The notes under the pieces: generated by a model
Databases searched by the model: none
What the model saw: only the letters and a program-made list of their open reading frames with translations
Told to the model about the DNA's origin: nothing
Assembly: GCA_021731025.1 (NCBI GenBank)
Contig: JAKFYD010000005.1
Location: 45,240-109,239 of the forward strand
DNA: 64,000 bases
Source of the DNA: Pseudobdellovibrionaceae bacterium
Lineage (GTDB): Bacteria; Bdellovibrionota; Bdellovibrionia; Bdellovibrionales; Bdellovibrionaceae
Direction: 5' to 3'
Shown here: positions 33,639 through 43,029 of the stretch, piece by piece
Numbering within the stretch: the first letter of the stretch is position 1
Layout: each line of letters begins with the position of its first letter
Translations under genes and position numbers: made by a program

Positions 33639-35462
33639 ATGTCATTGAATCTGGGTGCTAAAATTACAATTGCCGCGGGAATTCCCTCATTAGCCTTCAT
33701 TATTGTAACATCAATAATGATCAAAAATAATCTGACGGAACGCCAAAATGCCATCGAAACATATACCAATATTGAATTCATAGAAACTGTGTCAGAGCTA
33801 GTCCACGAGACTCAAAAGGAACGGGCTAAATCCTTGGGTTACATCAATGGAATTTTTTCTCTGGAAGAACTTGACGGACAGAGAAGTGCGGCTGATGTGA
33901 AAAGGAATCTCGTCAGCGAAAGACTGAAAGGTGTAAGCCTTCCCCAATCTCTCTTCGAACCAGCAATGAATGCCCTGAAAGCTCATACGGATTTTCGCAA
34001 ATCTGTTAATGCAAAGGAAGTTAAGGGCGGGGATGTCATCAAATCAATGACTGCCCTGATTGGCGAGTTGCTTAAAACAGAGTTAATTATCGCTGATCGC
34101 ACCGAAGTCCCTGGGATTAACGAACGCATCAGGAGCGTAAACATTATTGAAACCGCCAAAGAAAGCGCAGGTCGATTGCGCGCGAATATGACGAATATTA
34201 TCGGGGAAAATAAACCCATAAACAGCGATCAGTTTGGTCTTGTATCCAACCTTAAAGCTGGCATCATGGCCAATCTCTATTCTCCAGGACTGGTTATTTC
34301 TAACGAATCACAACAAAAAATCGGTACTTTTAAAAATGTAACTCATTGGCAAAAAGTAGAATATTTTTTTGAAGTCATTGTTAAAAAGTCAGAACTAGGG
34401 AATTACGGAGAAGACCCTAAAGAAGTTTTTAAAATGACGACAGCCCAAATCGACGACATTGCCGTCGTTGTTAACACTGAGCTTCGAACTCTCAAGGTAC
34501 TCAGCGAAGAAATTAAGGGTCAAAAATCAAAATCGGCATGGTTTATCATCGGATTAGTGTCTTTTGTCATCGTCGGATTATGTTTAATCATTTTCTCCCT
34601 TATCCGAGCGATAACTACGCCAATCAATCGTGTGATTAAGGATCTTCGCTCGAGCGGCACTGAAGTCTCGAGCGCTTCACAAGCTCTGCAACAAGTCAGT
34701 CAGCAACTGTCTTCAGGAGCGTCGGAAGCCGCCGCTTCCGTCGAAGAGACTGTTGCTTCGCTAGCAGTCATGGCAGATAAGGTAAAACTGAATGCAAACC
34801 ATGCAAAGGAAGCCAGTGGTTTATCACAGAACAGTCAACAGTCAGCCGAACAAGGTGAAGCTGAAATCAAACGCTTGATTGAGGCCATGACAGATATTTC
34901 AAGAAGTTCTAAAAAAATTGAAGAGATCATCAATGTGATCGATGACATCGCTTTCCAAACCAACTTGCTGGCCCTGAACGCGGCGGTCGAGGCAGCTCGT
35001 GCCGGTGAACAAGGCAAAGGTTTCTCGGTGGTGGCTGAAGCTGTTCGTAACTTGGCACAACGAAGTGCTTCTGCTGCGAAAGAAATTACCGTACTGATTC
35101 AAGATAGCGTTTCGCAAATCGAGCAAGGATCTAAAATTGCTGGAAACAGCGGAGTCGTCTTAAAGAACATCGTTGATGGTGTTAAAAAAGTGGCTCAGTT
35201 GAACAACGAGATTTCACAAGCGAGCCAAGACCAAGCTGCAGGTATTGTTGAACTCAACAATGCAATGACTCAGTTGGATCAATCAACTCAGTCGAATGCC
35301 GCTTCTGCTGAAGAGTCGTCAGCTTCATCAAATGAAATGTCGGCTCAAGCTGTGATCATGCAAAACCTTGTGAGTGAACTGGCTGTGGTTATTGATGGAG
35401 TTGATAAAACTCCATCTTCACACAGCGCTTCAGATCCAAGATCTTTAAAGTTAGCAAGCTAA
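33639..35462 (+). CDS. methyl-accepting chemotaxis protein (copy 1)
   Basis: A 607-aa transmembrane chemoreceptor. The ATG at 33639 is preferred over a GTG at 33615, since GAAGGAG lies seven bases before it. The first helix is at about 9-28. A periplasmic helical sensor (about 30-290) has TQKERAKSLGYING, resembling a nitrate/nitrite-sensing NIT-type start. A second helix follows near 300-323. The cytoplasmic part has the hairpin [20 protein letters not shown] and [17 protein letters not shown]. There is no C-terminal pentapeptide tether for CheR. Tandem with a paralogue at 35686. Confidence 0.93.
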   Translation: MSLNLGAKITIAAGIPSLAFIIVTSIMIKNNLTERQNAIETYTNIEFIETVSELVHETQKERAKSLGYINGIFSLEELDGQRSAADVKRNLVSERLKGVSLPQSLFEPAMNALKAHTDFRKSVNAKEVKGGDVIKSMTALIGELLKTELIIADRTEVPGINERIRSVNIIETAKESAGRLRANMTNIIGENKPINSDQFGLVSNLKAGIMANLYSPGLVISNESQQKIGTFKNVTHWQKVEYFFEVIVKKSELGNYGEDPKEVFKMTTAQIDDIAVVVNTELRTLKVLSEEIKGQKSKSAWFIIGLVSFVIVGLCLIIFSLIRAITTPINRVIKDLRSSGTEVSSASQALQQVSQQLSSGASEAAASVEETVASLAVMADKVKLNANHAKEASGLSQNSQQSAEQGEAEIKRLIEAMTDISRSSKKIEEIINVIDDIAFQTNLLALNAAVEAARAGEQGKGFSVVAEAVRNLAQRSASAAKEITVLIQDSVSQIEQGSKIAGNSGVVLKNIVDGVKKVAQLNNEISQASQDQAAGIVELNNAMTQLDQSTQSNAASAEESSASSNEMSAQAVIMQNLVSELAVVIDGVDKTPSSHSASDPRSLKLAS

Positions 35463-35489
35463 GCTAAAAGTTTAGCTTCAAAACTAACT

Positions 35490-35513
35490 AGTCGATTTTT
35501 CGACTGATTTTTT
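35490..35513 (+). terminator. rho-independent terminator after chemoreceptor 1
   Basis: AGTCGA-TTTT-TCGACT forms a six-base stem with a tetraloop, followed by GATTTTTT. A second hairpin (AAGCTAAA/TTTAGCTT) overlaps the gene end just upstream. It separates the two chemoreceptor genes into distinct transcripts. Confidence 0.6.
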
Positions 35514-35613
35514 AAGGACAGAGTCTCATTCATGATAACTGATCGGATTTTTGTCTAGAAGTTCACCACAAAATAAACAAAGCCAATTAATAGAAAAAGT
35601 CTTCCCATCCCCG

Positions 35614-35640
35614 TTAACTTTTCTTAATCCGGACCGATGA
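35614..35640 (+). promoter_or_regulatory. sigma-28-like promoter of chemoreceptor 2
   Basis: TTAACTTT, 11 bases, then ACCGATGA matches the flagellar/chemotaxis sigma-28 consensus at six of eight positions in each half. It lies 45 bases upstream of the ATG, and the same architecture precedes motA. I found no equally good match before chemoreceptor 1. Confidence 0.45.
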
Positions 35641-35685
35641 ATAAGAAAACTTAACGGATTTATTGTTGATACAACGGAGAAGAAT

Positions 35686-37527
35686 ATGACACTGAGTTTA
35701 GGGACTAAGATTTCACTCGTCAGCGGATGTTTAGCAGCATTCATATTGTTTGGGCTATCCTTAATGATTAAGAGCAACCTCACCGAGAAGAGCCAAATCA
35801 ATACGGCTAACTCGGCTATGCTGTTTGTTCAGGCCACGTCCTATTATACTCATGAGATTCAGAAAGAGCGCGCTAACTCAGTCGCTTTTCTGAACGGTGC
35901 GATCACCCGAGAAAAACTGGATACTCAGCGGTCTTTAACGGATTCTAAGTATCGTGATTTCCAAGAGCAGTACAAACATCTGACTCTGGATGGAAGTTTA
36001 TTTGCACAATTTGTGAAAGCGACTGAAGAGTTCCACTCTTCAACTCGTAAACAAATTGAGAATAAAGAAATTGCGGCGGCCGAAGCCATTCCTAAATTCA
36101 ACGACCTTATTGCTCAACTTCTTAAAGTTGGAGTTGTCGCTGTTACTAAAGTTGAAGTGCCTAGCGTAGCGACACGCATGCGCAGCTTAAACATCCTCGA
36201 AGAAGGTAAAGAGTCAGCCGGTCAATTCCGCGCGAACATGACCCGCGTAATTAGTGCCAATAAACCTCTGACATTTGATCAGTTGAATGTTCTGGCTCGT
36301 TTAAAAGCCGGTGTTGATATCAATATGTATTCATCCAGTGTCGTACTTACTCCTGAGTCAGCTAAAAATTTAAAAGCTTTCCCAGCACGCCCTTCTTGGG
36401 AAAAAGTTGAGTGGTTTTACCAACACGTTCTTAAAAACGCTGACACTGGTAAATTCGAACAAGATCCTAAAGAAGTTATCAAAGTAACTACTGATAAAAT
36501 CGACGATATCGGTAGCATCATTTTCGCAGAAGCTGATGTTTTACTCGTAGACATTAAAGACATCCAAGCCGAGAAAAACCGCAACGTTTGGCTTGCTGCT
36601 GGATTCTCACTGGCTTTCTCGGTTGCACTTTGGATCGTACTCACAATGATCATCCGATCTATCACAAAGCCAATCAACCGCGTGATCACTGACTTGCGAT
36701 CAAGCGGCGGCGAAGTAACAAGCGCATCAGCTCAACTTCAAGGAGTTAGCCAACAGTTATCATCCGGTGCTGCCGAAGCTGCTGCTTCTCTGGAAGAGAC
36801 CGTAGCCTCACTGTCGACTTTAGCTGAAAAAGTAAAACTCAATGCAAGTCATGCGAAAGAAGCGAATTCGCTTTCACAAGAAAGCCAAAATTCAGCTGAA
36901 CAAGGTGAATCTGAAATCAAACGCTTGATCGAAGCAATGGGCGAAATTTCCCAAAGTTCAAAAAAGATCGAAGACATTATCAATGTGATCGATGACATCG
37001 CTTTCCAAACTAACTTGTTAGCTCTGAACGCGGCAGTTGAAGCTGCTCGTGCTGGTGAACAAGGTAAAGGTTTCTCGGTTGTTGCTGAAGCTGTTCGTAA
37101 CTTGGCTCAACGAAGTGCCTCTGCTGCAAAAGAAATTACCGTGTTGATCAAAGACAGCGTTTCGCAAATCGAGCAAGGATCCAAAATTGCTGGAAACAGC
37201 GGAACAGCTCTGAAAAACATCGTTAGCAGTGTTAAAAAAGTAGCTCAATTGAACAACGAGATTTCACAAGCGAGCCAAGAGCAAGCTGCTGGTATCACTG
37301 AATTGAACAATGCTATGAACCAATTGGATCAATCAACTCAGTCGAATGCCGCTTCTGCCGAAGAAGCTTCTGCTTCATCGAACGAAATGTCAGCTCAGGC
37401 TGTTGTTATGCAAGGACTTGTTTCTGAACTTGCGATGGTTGTTGATGGCAATAAACAACACCATTACGAAGGCCAACCCCAAGCTCCGAAATCCAAAGAT
37501 GGTTCTCCCCTGCGTCTTGCAAGCTAG
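35686..37527 (+). CDS. methyl-accepting chemotaxis protein (copy 2)
   Basis: A 613-aa receptor with the same layout as its upstream paralogue. The first helix is at about 8-28 and the NIT-like periplasmic region has [16 protein letters not shown]. The second helix is at about 305-327, and the signalling domain contains [20 protein letters not shown]. The periplasmic parts of the two proteins are clearly diverged, while the signalling halves are almost the same even at the nucleotide level. GGAGAAG precedes the ATG. Ligand unknown. Confidence 0.93.
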   Translation: MTLSLGTKISLVSGCLAAFILFGLSLMIKSNLTEKSQINTANSAMLFVQATSYYTHEIQKERANSVAFLNGAITREKLDTQRSLTDSKYRDFQEQYKHLTLDGSLFAQFVKATEEFHSSTRKQIENKEIAAAEAIPKFNDLIAQLLKVGVVAVTKVEVPSVATRMRSLNILEEGKESAGQFRANMTRVISANKPLTFDQLNVLARLKAGVDINMYSSSVVLTPESAKNLKAFPARPSWEKVEWFYQHVLKNADTGKFEQDPKEVIKVTTDKIDDIGSIIFAEADVLLVDIKDIQAEKNRNVWLAAGFSLAFSVALWIVLTMIIRSITKPINRVITDLRSSGGEVTSASAQLQGVSQQLSSGAAEAAASLEETVASLSTLAEKVKLNASHAKEANSLSQESQNSAEQGESEIKRLIEAMGEISQSSKKIEDIINVIDDIAFQTNLLALNAAVEAARAGEQGKGFSVVAEAVRNLAQRSASAAKEITVLIKDSVSQIEQGSKIAGNSGTALKNIVSSVKKVAQLNNEISQASQEQAAGITELNNAMNQLDQSTQSNAASAEEASASSNEMSAQAVVMQGLVSELAMVVDGNKQHHYEGQPQAPKSKDGSPLRLAS

Positions 37528-37564
37528 TTAAATCCTGAATTAAATTGTAACTGTTAAAATATCT

Positions 37565-37595
37565 CAACCCGGACAAACTCCGGGTTGTTTTTTTT
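37565..37595 (+). terminator. strong rho-independent terminator after chemoreceptor 2
   Basis: CAACCCGG-acaaact-CCGGGTTG forms an eight-base GC-rich stem followed by eight T residues. It also lies just past the stop of the convergent coiled-coil gene. Confidence 0.9.
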
Positions 37596-37620
37596 GGACT
37601 TAAGATTTTAGGAACGATTA

Positions 37621-38136
37621 TTACATTCGTTTTAGACGAGCTAATTCCATTTTCACATCATTCAACAAGGCATGAGCTTCAACCAATTCAGATTCTTTCT
37701 GCGCCAAAATTTTTTGTGTTTGGCTCATTCTCATTTCGTAGCCCTTCAAAAGACTGCTGTGGCGATCGATGAGCTCCTGAACTTTCTGATCGTATTTTTT
37801 TTGTTCACCGAAGCGCGCAGAAAAATGGTGAATTTTTTCTCCCATCTCTTGAACAAAACTATTTTGAGTTTGTTCGAGACGATTCAATGAAATTTGCAAA
37901 CGATCTAAGCGCAACTTTGTATTTTGCGAAGTTTCTTGGTAGTCACTTTTCAAATGCTGTATTTCCTGACGAAAATGGGACAATTCATTTTTAGTGAGCT
38001 GCACTTCTTCATCAAAATCCAAGGGCTCCAAAGGCGCACCCAGCTTCATATTTTCGAAGAGCTGGCTTTTCCCTGCAGCGGTTTCCGCTGGAGCTATTTC
38101 ACCAAAAAGCTCGGGGTTTAATTCTTTCGCCTTCAT
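37621..38136 (-). CDS. cytoplasmic coiled-coil protein, unknown function
   Basis: A 171-aa hydrophilic protein without signal peptide or membrane helix. After a short N-terminal segment (KELNPELFGEIAP) it is almost entirely heptad-like from about residue 45 to the end (KNELSHFRQEIQHLKSDYQE onward), ending in ...LARLKRM. No family is recognised. It is divergent from the next gene with 50 bp between them. A structural or scaffold role is possible but not shown. Confidence 0.8.
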   Translation of the reverse strand: MKAKELNPELFGEIAPAETAAGKSQLFENMKLGAPLEPLDFDEEVQLTKNELSHFRQEIQHLKSDYQETSQNTKLRLDRLQISLNRLEQTQNSFVQEMGEKIHHFSARFGEQKKYDQKVQELIDRHSSLLKGYEMRMSQTQKILAQKESELVEAHALLNDVKMELARLKRM

Positions 38137-38186
38137 ATTGCTCCTTTTCGCTGGACTGGACCGGCAAAACTTCTTAAAGTCAGATT

Positions 38187-39182
38187 ATGATCAAAGTCGG
38201 GCAATTGCTCAAGTTCTTGAATGAAATTAACCCCCAAACGACACCTATTCGTTTGGCTTTGTTTAATTACCTCAAGTCATTCCATCAACTTGACGAGGTT
38301 CTAACTCCTGAAATTTTCGACCAATTTTTCAAACTCTGCTTAAATGATCCGCATTGGCTTCGCAATAAGACCCAATTGGGTCAAGAAATACGAGTTCTGC
38401 TGAAGAATTTTAACGATTTTTTCCAAGGTCGTTTCAATATCGACAGCATTCGATTTCCCGAGACATGCCAGGTCATAGAAATTGAAAATTTTAATGACGT
38501 TTTTGACGCAGCGACTTCATACGCGGCCGAGCTCGTTTCCGAAGGTGAGCAGTACCGAATCATCAACGATCAAAATAAGCGAGTTATAATTCTGATTCTT
38601 CGCCAAGATCGCAGCCTTGAAGTTCGACCCCTCGATCGAAAATTTACTCTTCGCAAAGGGAAGTTAGAGCCCCTACGCAATGATCTCGTCTTGTTCTACA
38701 CACCTGAGTTGGAGTTGAGCCCTCATCACACCCACCGCTTTGAGGTGGCTCCCCACATGGTCACTCAATTTGAAGTTCAGGGAGATCGACTTTTTGGTCT
38801 TATCTCTCGCGGTTACGTTTTTCAGAAATATCAAGTTTTCCAAGGTGAAAAACTTCACGAGATTTCTCGTCTGTTCTGGCCTCTCAAAAGGCTCGAGCAA
38901 TTTTTCATTCTTCGCAGTTCTGATCCTTTTTACACGGACATCACTCAAAAATTGGAAAAAATTAAGCTCCACTGGCCGATGAATGATCCTCAATGGATGC
39001 AAGTTTTACCTGTTCTGCTCAATCAAGCTGACATGGCTCTCGAGCACATCTATATCGGTGACAATCAACTCGACTCTTTGATAAAAGACGTCAAAAAGAT
39101 AACGTTGATTGAAACGAGCGAAAAATGTCTAAAAATAAGCCCCAAACAGAACTCTCAGAGACCATCCGGCTTAACAAACTGA
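38187..39182 (+). CDS. uncharacterised protein overlapping the pseudouridine synthase gene
   Basis: A 331-aa soluble protein with no signal peptide and mixed alpha/beta composition. It is rich in aromatic and charged residues. Segments such as RVIILILRQDRSLEVRPLDR and LVLFYTPELELSPHHTHRFE look like a folded beta region. I recognise no domain. Its last 58 bases overlap the start of the rluB-like gene in another frame, so the two are probably co-translated. Without homologues nothing more can be said about function. Confidence 0.82.
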   Translation: MIKVGQLLKFLNEINPQTTPIRLALFNYLKSFHQLDEVLTPEIFDQFFKLCLNDPHWLRNKTQLGQEIRVLLKNFNDFFQGRFNIDSIRFPETCQVIEIENFNDVFDAATSYAAELVSEGEQYRIINDQNKRVIILILRQDRSLEVRPLDRKFTLRKGKLEPLRNDLVLFYTPELELSPHHTHRFEVAPHMVTQFEVQGDRLFGLISRGYVFQKYQVFQGEKLHEISRLFWPLKRLEQFFILRSSDPFYTDITQKLEKIKLHWPMNDPQWMQVLPVLLNQADMALEHIYIGDNQLDSLIKDVKKITLIETSEKCLKISPKQNSQRPSGLTN

Positions 39183-39994
39183 TCGCTGAATGTGGCTTAG
39201 CCAGTCGCCGCCATGCTGACCGTATGATTGAAGAAGGTCAGGTTATCGTTAATGGAAAAAAGGTTTACGAGTTAGGCATTAAAGTTAATCCCAACAAAGA
39301 TCGCATTGTCATCAACGGTCATCCTCTTAAAAGATCGGCTATGAAACTCTATGTCGTTTTCAATAAACCCAAAGGTGTCCTCACCACCATGGAAGATCCT
39401 TTGGAAAGACCGACCATTGCTGACTACTTGGATAAGATCCCCGGTCGTGTATTTCCCGTCGGCCGATTGGATTGGGATTCTGAAGGACTTCTGTTACTCA
39501 CCAATGATGGTGATTTTGCGAACAAGGTTATGCACCCAAAATCGGAAGTCACCAAAACTTACCTTGTTAAGTTGGATGGTAAGCCTGAAAAAAAACATAT
39601 CGACAAATTATTAAAGGGAGTCTCTATCCTCGGCGGCAAAGTGGCCGCGAAACACGTTGAGCGTTTGAAACGCCCCGAGGGTTCTGACCAATATGATTGG
39701 TACAAAATCGTCATTACCGAGGGAAAAAATCGGCAAATTCGTCAGATGTTCGAAAAGATCGGCTTTGATGTCATGAAACTTCAAAGGGTCGCGATCGGAC
39801 AATTGAAATTGGGATCTCTACCCCGCGGCGAAGTCGCTTTCGTTAACGAGGAAATCCTCAATAAGATTTTTCTTCCTGACAGCCCTGATGAAGTGAAAAT
39901 TAAAAAGACTTTACGGCCAAAACAAGCTTCAACAAAGAGATCCCCACCGAAATCAAAATCAAAGTCGAAATCGAAAAGAACTTTCAAATTTTAA
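39125..39994 (+). CDS. rluB: RsuA/RluB-family pseudouridine synthase
   Basis: Isomerises a specific uridine in rRNA, most likely 23S rRNA. The 289 aa comprise an N-terminal S4 RNA-binding domain (RLNKLIAECGLASRRHADRM), the catalytic motif GRLDWDSEGLLLLTNDGD holding the nucleophilic Asp, and EGKNRQIRQMFEKIG. The C-terminal tail is a short KSKSKSKSK repeat encoded by near-perfect 6-bp DNA repeats. RluB, RluE, RluF and RsuA are hard to separate by eye; RluB is favoured by length and the S4 domain. Confidence 0.88.
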   Translation: MSKNKPQTELSETIRLNKLIAECGLASRRHADRMIEEGQVIVNGKKVYELGIKVNPNKDRIVINGHPLKRSAMKLYVVFNKPKGVLTTMEDPLERPTIADYLDKIPGRVFPVGRLDWDSEGLLLLTNDGDFANKVMHPKSEVTKTYLVKLDGKPEKKHIDKLLKGVSILGGKVAAKHVERLKRPEGSDQYDWYKIVITEGKNRQIRQMFEKIGFDVMKLQRVAIGQLKLGSLPRGEVAFVNEEILNKIFLPDSPDEVKIKKTLRPKQASTKRSPPKSKSKSKSKRTFKF

Positions 39995-40036
39995 ATGTGT
40001 CTCGAATTGAGACTCTCAGGTTTAGACTCTGTAAAA

Positions 40037-40059
40037 GTTACTGCCACCGTGGCAGTAAC
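40037..40059. repeat. 23-bp palindrome; includes 19-bp repeat copy 2
   Basis: GTTACTGCCAC-C-GTGGCAGTAAC is perfectly self-complementary over 11 bases each side, in the 125-bp spacer between the rluB-like gene and a secreted-protein gene. Its inner 19 bp equal 10332-10350 in the HNH gene. AAAGT/ACTTT can extend the stem with a bulge, but no T-run follows, so it does not look like an ordinary terminator. Confidence 0.7.
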
Positions 40060-40119
40060 ACTTTAAATACCTCCATCGGTCCAGTTAAATGCATTTCATT
40101 TTGATCCGATCTATCCGGT

Positions 40120-40542
40120 ATGAAAATCTTTTCCAAAGCCTTATGGGCTATGACTTTTCTGCTCTTTATCCATGTTGCTCGAGCCGATGATATCCTCATA
40201 GCAGACGCTCGAAAAAATATCCCTCTTGCTGATGACGAAGCTAGCTTTAAAGATTACTATCTCAGCGGCAAAGATCTTTCAGGATTGAAAAAAAATAGTC
40301 TCATCACCGTCGTTAGAAACATCACCATCAAAGACGCCAGCGGCTCACAAAGTTTAGGCGAAATCTCGGTCCCTGTCGGTCAACTTAAAGTCATTTCTAT
40401 CCAAGGCAAAGTGGCCGTGGCTCGAGAGCATAAACTTTTTTCACGCTCGGAATTGCCGACCCTCGAGCAAACCGGTTTAATGATTGGAGATCGCATCGAT
40501 CTTGATCTTAAAGTCGACGACAAAGAGAAAGCCAAAAAGTAG
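40120..40542 (+). CDS. small secreted protein of unknown function
   Basis: A 140-aa exported protein; the signal peptide ends at HVARA, with the mature start DDILIADAR. The rest alternates short strands (SLITVVRNITIKDASG, QLKVISIQGKVAVAREHKLF) and ends in a Lys/Asp-rich tail (DKEKAKK). It may be a small beta-sandwich or OB-like periplasmic domain. No family is recognised. It lies 41 bp upstream of prmA, probably its own transcription unit or the first gene of the prmA operon. Confidence 0.82.
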   Translation: MKIFSKALWAMTFLLFIHVARADDILIADARKNIPLADDEASFKDYYLSGKDLSGLKKNSLITVVRNITIKDASGSQSLGEISVPVGQLKVISIQGKVAVAREHKLFSRSELPTLEQTGLMIGDRIDLDLKVDDKEKAKK

Positions 40543-40583
40543 TCTAGACCATCCGCATTTTCTAGGGCATATCTCCACTCTAT

Positions 40584-41507
40584 ATGAGTGAAAATTTAAA
40601 AACCTATTTCCGTGTTCGTTTGAATTCCGTACCTGCTAATTTAGAAGATATTGTGACAACTCATTCCTTCGAATCTGGCGCCAGCGGAGTCAGTGAAGCT
40701 TTGGTCTTTCAACAACCCAATCTGACTTATGATCCCACTGTAGTTCCTGGGAGAACACACGAGATGGATGTTTTCTTCGCCGAAAAGCCTCAAGAAAAAT
40801 TTTTCCAAGGACTGACTCAACTGACTTCACAAATCCAGTGGCAAATCTATGAAGAAGAAAACAAGGATTGGATGGCTGAATGGAAAAAAGGATTTAAACC
40901 CTTTCAATTGGTCGGTCCATACTGGGTTGTGCCTTCTTGGCTAGAAGCTCCTGCAGAAGCCCAAATTCCTTTGCGCATTGATCCGGGCATGGCCTTCGGC
41001 ACGGGCACACACGCCACCACACAAATGGCGGCTTATTTTGTTCACAAATTTATTCAAACTTCCACTCGCAACGTCAGCGAACTAAGCCTTCTTGATGTGG
41101 GCACCGGCACAGCGATTTTAGCTCTGCTTGCTGCCAAGAGCGGAGTTAAAAAAATTGTTGGTCTTGAAATAGATCCGGAAGCCCGTCGCGTAGCTCGTGA
41201 AAACATTGCGATCAATGAATGTTCGTGGATTGAAATTCCCGAGCGGCCGATTGAAGAAGTGCGCGAAACTTATGATGTGGTGATCGCCAACATTATTGAT
41301 GGCGTCCTCCTTCAACTCAAAAATGATTTGCTTCGCGTACTTTCTCCGAAGGGAGATTTGTTTCTGACGGGCATTCTCTCTGAAAAAGACACTGACTTTT
41401 TCGCTGAGTTTATTGAAAGCTCACCCTTAAAAGTTGTTCGCCGTTTAGAAAAAGATGAGTGGGTGGGTTACTGGCTGCGTCCTCACATCGAGACCAAGGA
41501 ACACTAA
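40584..41507 (+). CDS. prmA: ribosomal protein L11 methyltransferase PrmA
   Basis: SAM-dependent trimethylation of ribosomal protein L11. The 307 aa have an N-terminal substrate-recognition domain and then the signature IDPGMAFGTGTHATTQM. The SAM motif is LDVGTGTAILALLAAKSG, followed by IVGLEIDPEARRVAREN and the catalytic-region DVVIANI. Size is normal. The stop directly abuts the rsmE start, a common prmA-rsmE pairing. Confidence 0.93.
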   Translation: MSENLKTYFRVRLNSVPANLEDIVTTHSFESGASGVSEALVFQQPNLTYDPTVVPGRTHEMDVFFAEKPQEKFFQGLTQLTSQIQWQIYEEENKDWMAEWKKGFKPFQLVGPYWVVPSWLEAPAEAQIPLRIDPGMAFGTGTHATTQMAAYFVHKFIQTSTRNVSELSLLDVGTGTAILALLAAKSGVKKIVGLEIDPEARRVARENIAINECSWIEIPERPIEEVRETYDVVIANIIDGVLLQLKNDLLRVLSPKGDLFLTGILSEKDTDFFAEFIESSPLKVVRRLEKDEWVGYWLRPHIETKEH

Positions 41508-42281
41508 ATGCGTCGCTATTGGATCGAAGCTGAACAGCTGATGACCTCCGCGACCCAGGAAAGTCAGGTTCATTTCGAGGGAGAACAATTTCACCACATC
41601 TTCGATGTTTGCCGCCAAGAGATAGGCTCCCGCTTCGAAGTCCTTCATCCCAATCACCACGCTTACTTGGTTGAAGTCATGGAAGTTAAAAAAAAATCAG
41701 CACGGGCTAAAATTTTAGAGACTCGACTCGTTCCCCCACTGCCCTCTCCTCATATTCATTTAGCAATATCTTTACCTCGTTTTCCCGTCTTTGAATCAGT
41801 CTTGGAGAAAATGGTAGAAATGGGTGTCAGTGGTATTTATCCTTTTTTTTCTGAACTCAGTTTTCTTCGTGATCCCAAAAGTTTTTCGACGGAAAAATTA
41901 AATCGCTGGAAAAAAATAATCACTTCTTCCACTCAGCAAAGTGGGCGTGGCGAACTCATGAAACTAGAATCTCCTCAAACATGGACACAGATTCTTGAAA
42001 AGATTAACCAGACCTCAGATTCTTTGTGTCTTTTCTCTTATGAGGGACAGTCGACTTTGGGCGTTAAGGACTTCCTTCAAAAACGGGCTGCGGGATCTGC
42101 AAAACCCCAGGAAGTTTGGTTGGTTGTGGGGAGCGAAGGGGGATTTTCACTGAATGAAGTGGAACAAATGCAATCCCAGGGCTTTCATCCAGTGACCCTC
42201 GGTTCTCAAGTCCTTCGAGTTGAAACGGCTTGCATGACCTTAGTCTCCGTCCTAAAGTATGAGTTCGATTTGATGAGGTGA
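41508..42281 (+). CDS. rsmE: RsmE, 16S rRNA m3U1498 methyltransferase
   Basis: SPOUT-class methyltransferase of 257 aa. An N-terminal PUA-like domain is followed by the knot region, with VVGSEGGFSLNEVEQM and VTLGSQVLRVETACM, the RsmE signature motifs for SAM binding. SSTQQSGRGELMKLE is also typical. It starts at the base after the prmA stop and is followed after 4 bp by a membrane-protein gene, so the operon continues. Confidence 0.93.
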   Translation: MRRYWIEAEQLMTSATQESQVHFEGEQFHHIFDVCRQEIGSRFEVLHPNHHAYLVEVMEVKKKSARAKILETRLVPPLPSPHIHLAISLPRFPVFESVLEKMVEMGVSGIYPFFSELSFLRDPKSFSTEKLNRWKKIITSSTQQSGRGELMKLESPQTWTQILEKINQTSDSLCLFSYEGQSTLGVKDFLQKRAAGSAKPQEVWLVVGSEGGFSLNEVEQMQSQGFHPVTLGSQVLRVETACMTLVSVLKYEFDLMR

Positions 42282-42285
42282 GTTC

Positions 42286-43026
42286 ATGGATCCATTTGAA
42301 GAGTTCGAATTTAAGCCCCTGACTGAAGGTCTAGGCTTCCATCGAAAAGAAAACAAAAAAGAGATGAAGCCGTCCGTAGCTCCTACTCTTTTGAATGAGA
42401 GCTTATTTAAAAATCAAGATATGAGTCTTCTGGAAGAAGAGCCTGCACTTAAATCTCCACTTCCTCGTCGATCAACACGAACTGAAGACAATCGCATTAC
42501 ACCTAGCTCTGCGGCCGTCGATGATATCTTAAAAACTCTCAGTCAGGCGCCGGTTAAAAAGACAAGTCTCGCTAAAACGACAACTGCACCCCGGGTCACC
42601 GAATATGTCACTGACATCGTTAGTTTCGCCGCTTTCCTTTTGGATGCCTTGCTGATTTTAGCTTCGGGATTGTTGTGCATGATTTTATTATTAGCGATTA
42701 CCCGCGTGGATTTGATCGCCAATATCTCTCATCCGGATAAACAAGGGTCTATTTACCTTTCGACCTTCTTTGTCTTTATGGGCGTCGCTTTCATTTACTA
42801 CACTGTCAATCGCGCCTTCTTAGGCTACACTCCTGGCGAGTGGGCCTACGATCAAAGATTAGGCTCTCCCGCCGATATGGAATCTGCATGGTATGTTCCT
42901 CGATGTTTAGCTCGATGGTTCATCATTGTCTTCACTGGTGTTATCACCATTCCTATCATTTCCAAAATTATCGAGCGTGATTTTTTGGGAGAATGGTTAC
43001 ATCTTCCTTTAATGAGAAGATCTTAA
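42286..43026 (+). CDS. RDD-like membrane protein
   Basis: A 246-aa protein. A charged, disordered N-terminus of about 100 residues leads to a membrane domain with helices near 108-132, 153-174 and 205-227. FLLDALLILASGLL and FLGYTPGEWAYDQRLG match the RDD-domain pattern (an acidic residue in the first helix, then G-x-TPG-x-x and a basic/Leu pair). RDD proteins are often transporters, but their function here is unknown. It lies between rsmE and rfaE2 with 4- and 3-bp gaps. Confidence 0.75.
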   Translation: MDPFEEFEFKPLTEGLGFHRKENKKEMKPSVAPTLLNESLFKNQDMSLLEEEPALKSPLPRRSTRTEDNRITPSSAAVDDILKTLSQAPVKKTSLAKTTTAPRVTEYVTDIVSFAAFLLDALLILASGLLCMILLLAITRVDLIANISHPDKQGSIYLSTFFVFMGVAFIYYTVNRAFLGYTPGEWAYDQRLGSPADMESAWYVPRCLARWFIIVFTGVITIPIISKIIERDFLGEWLHLPLMRRS

Positions 43027-43029
43027 TTC

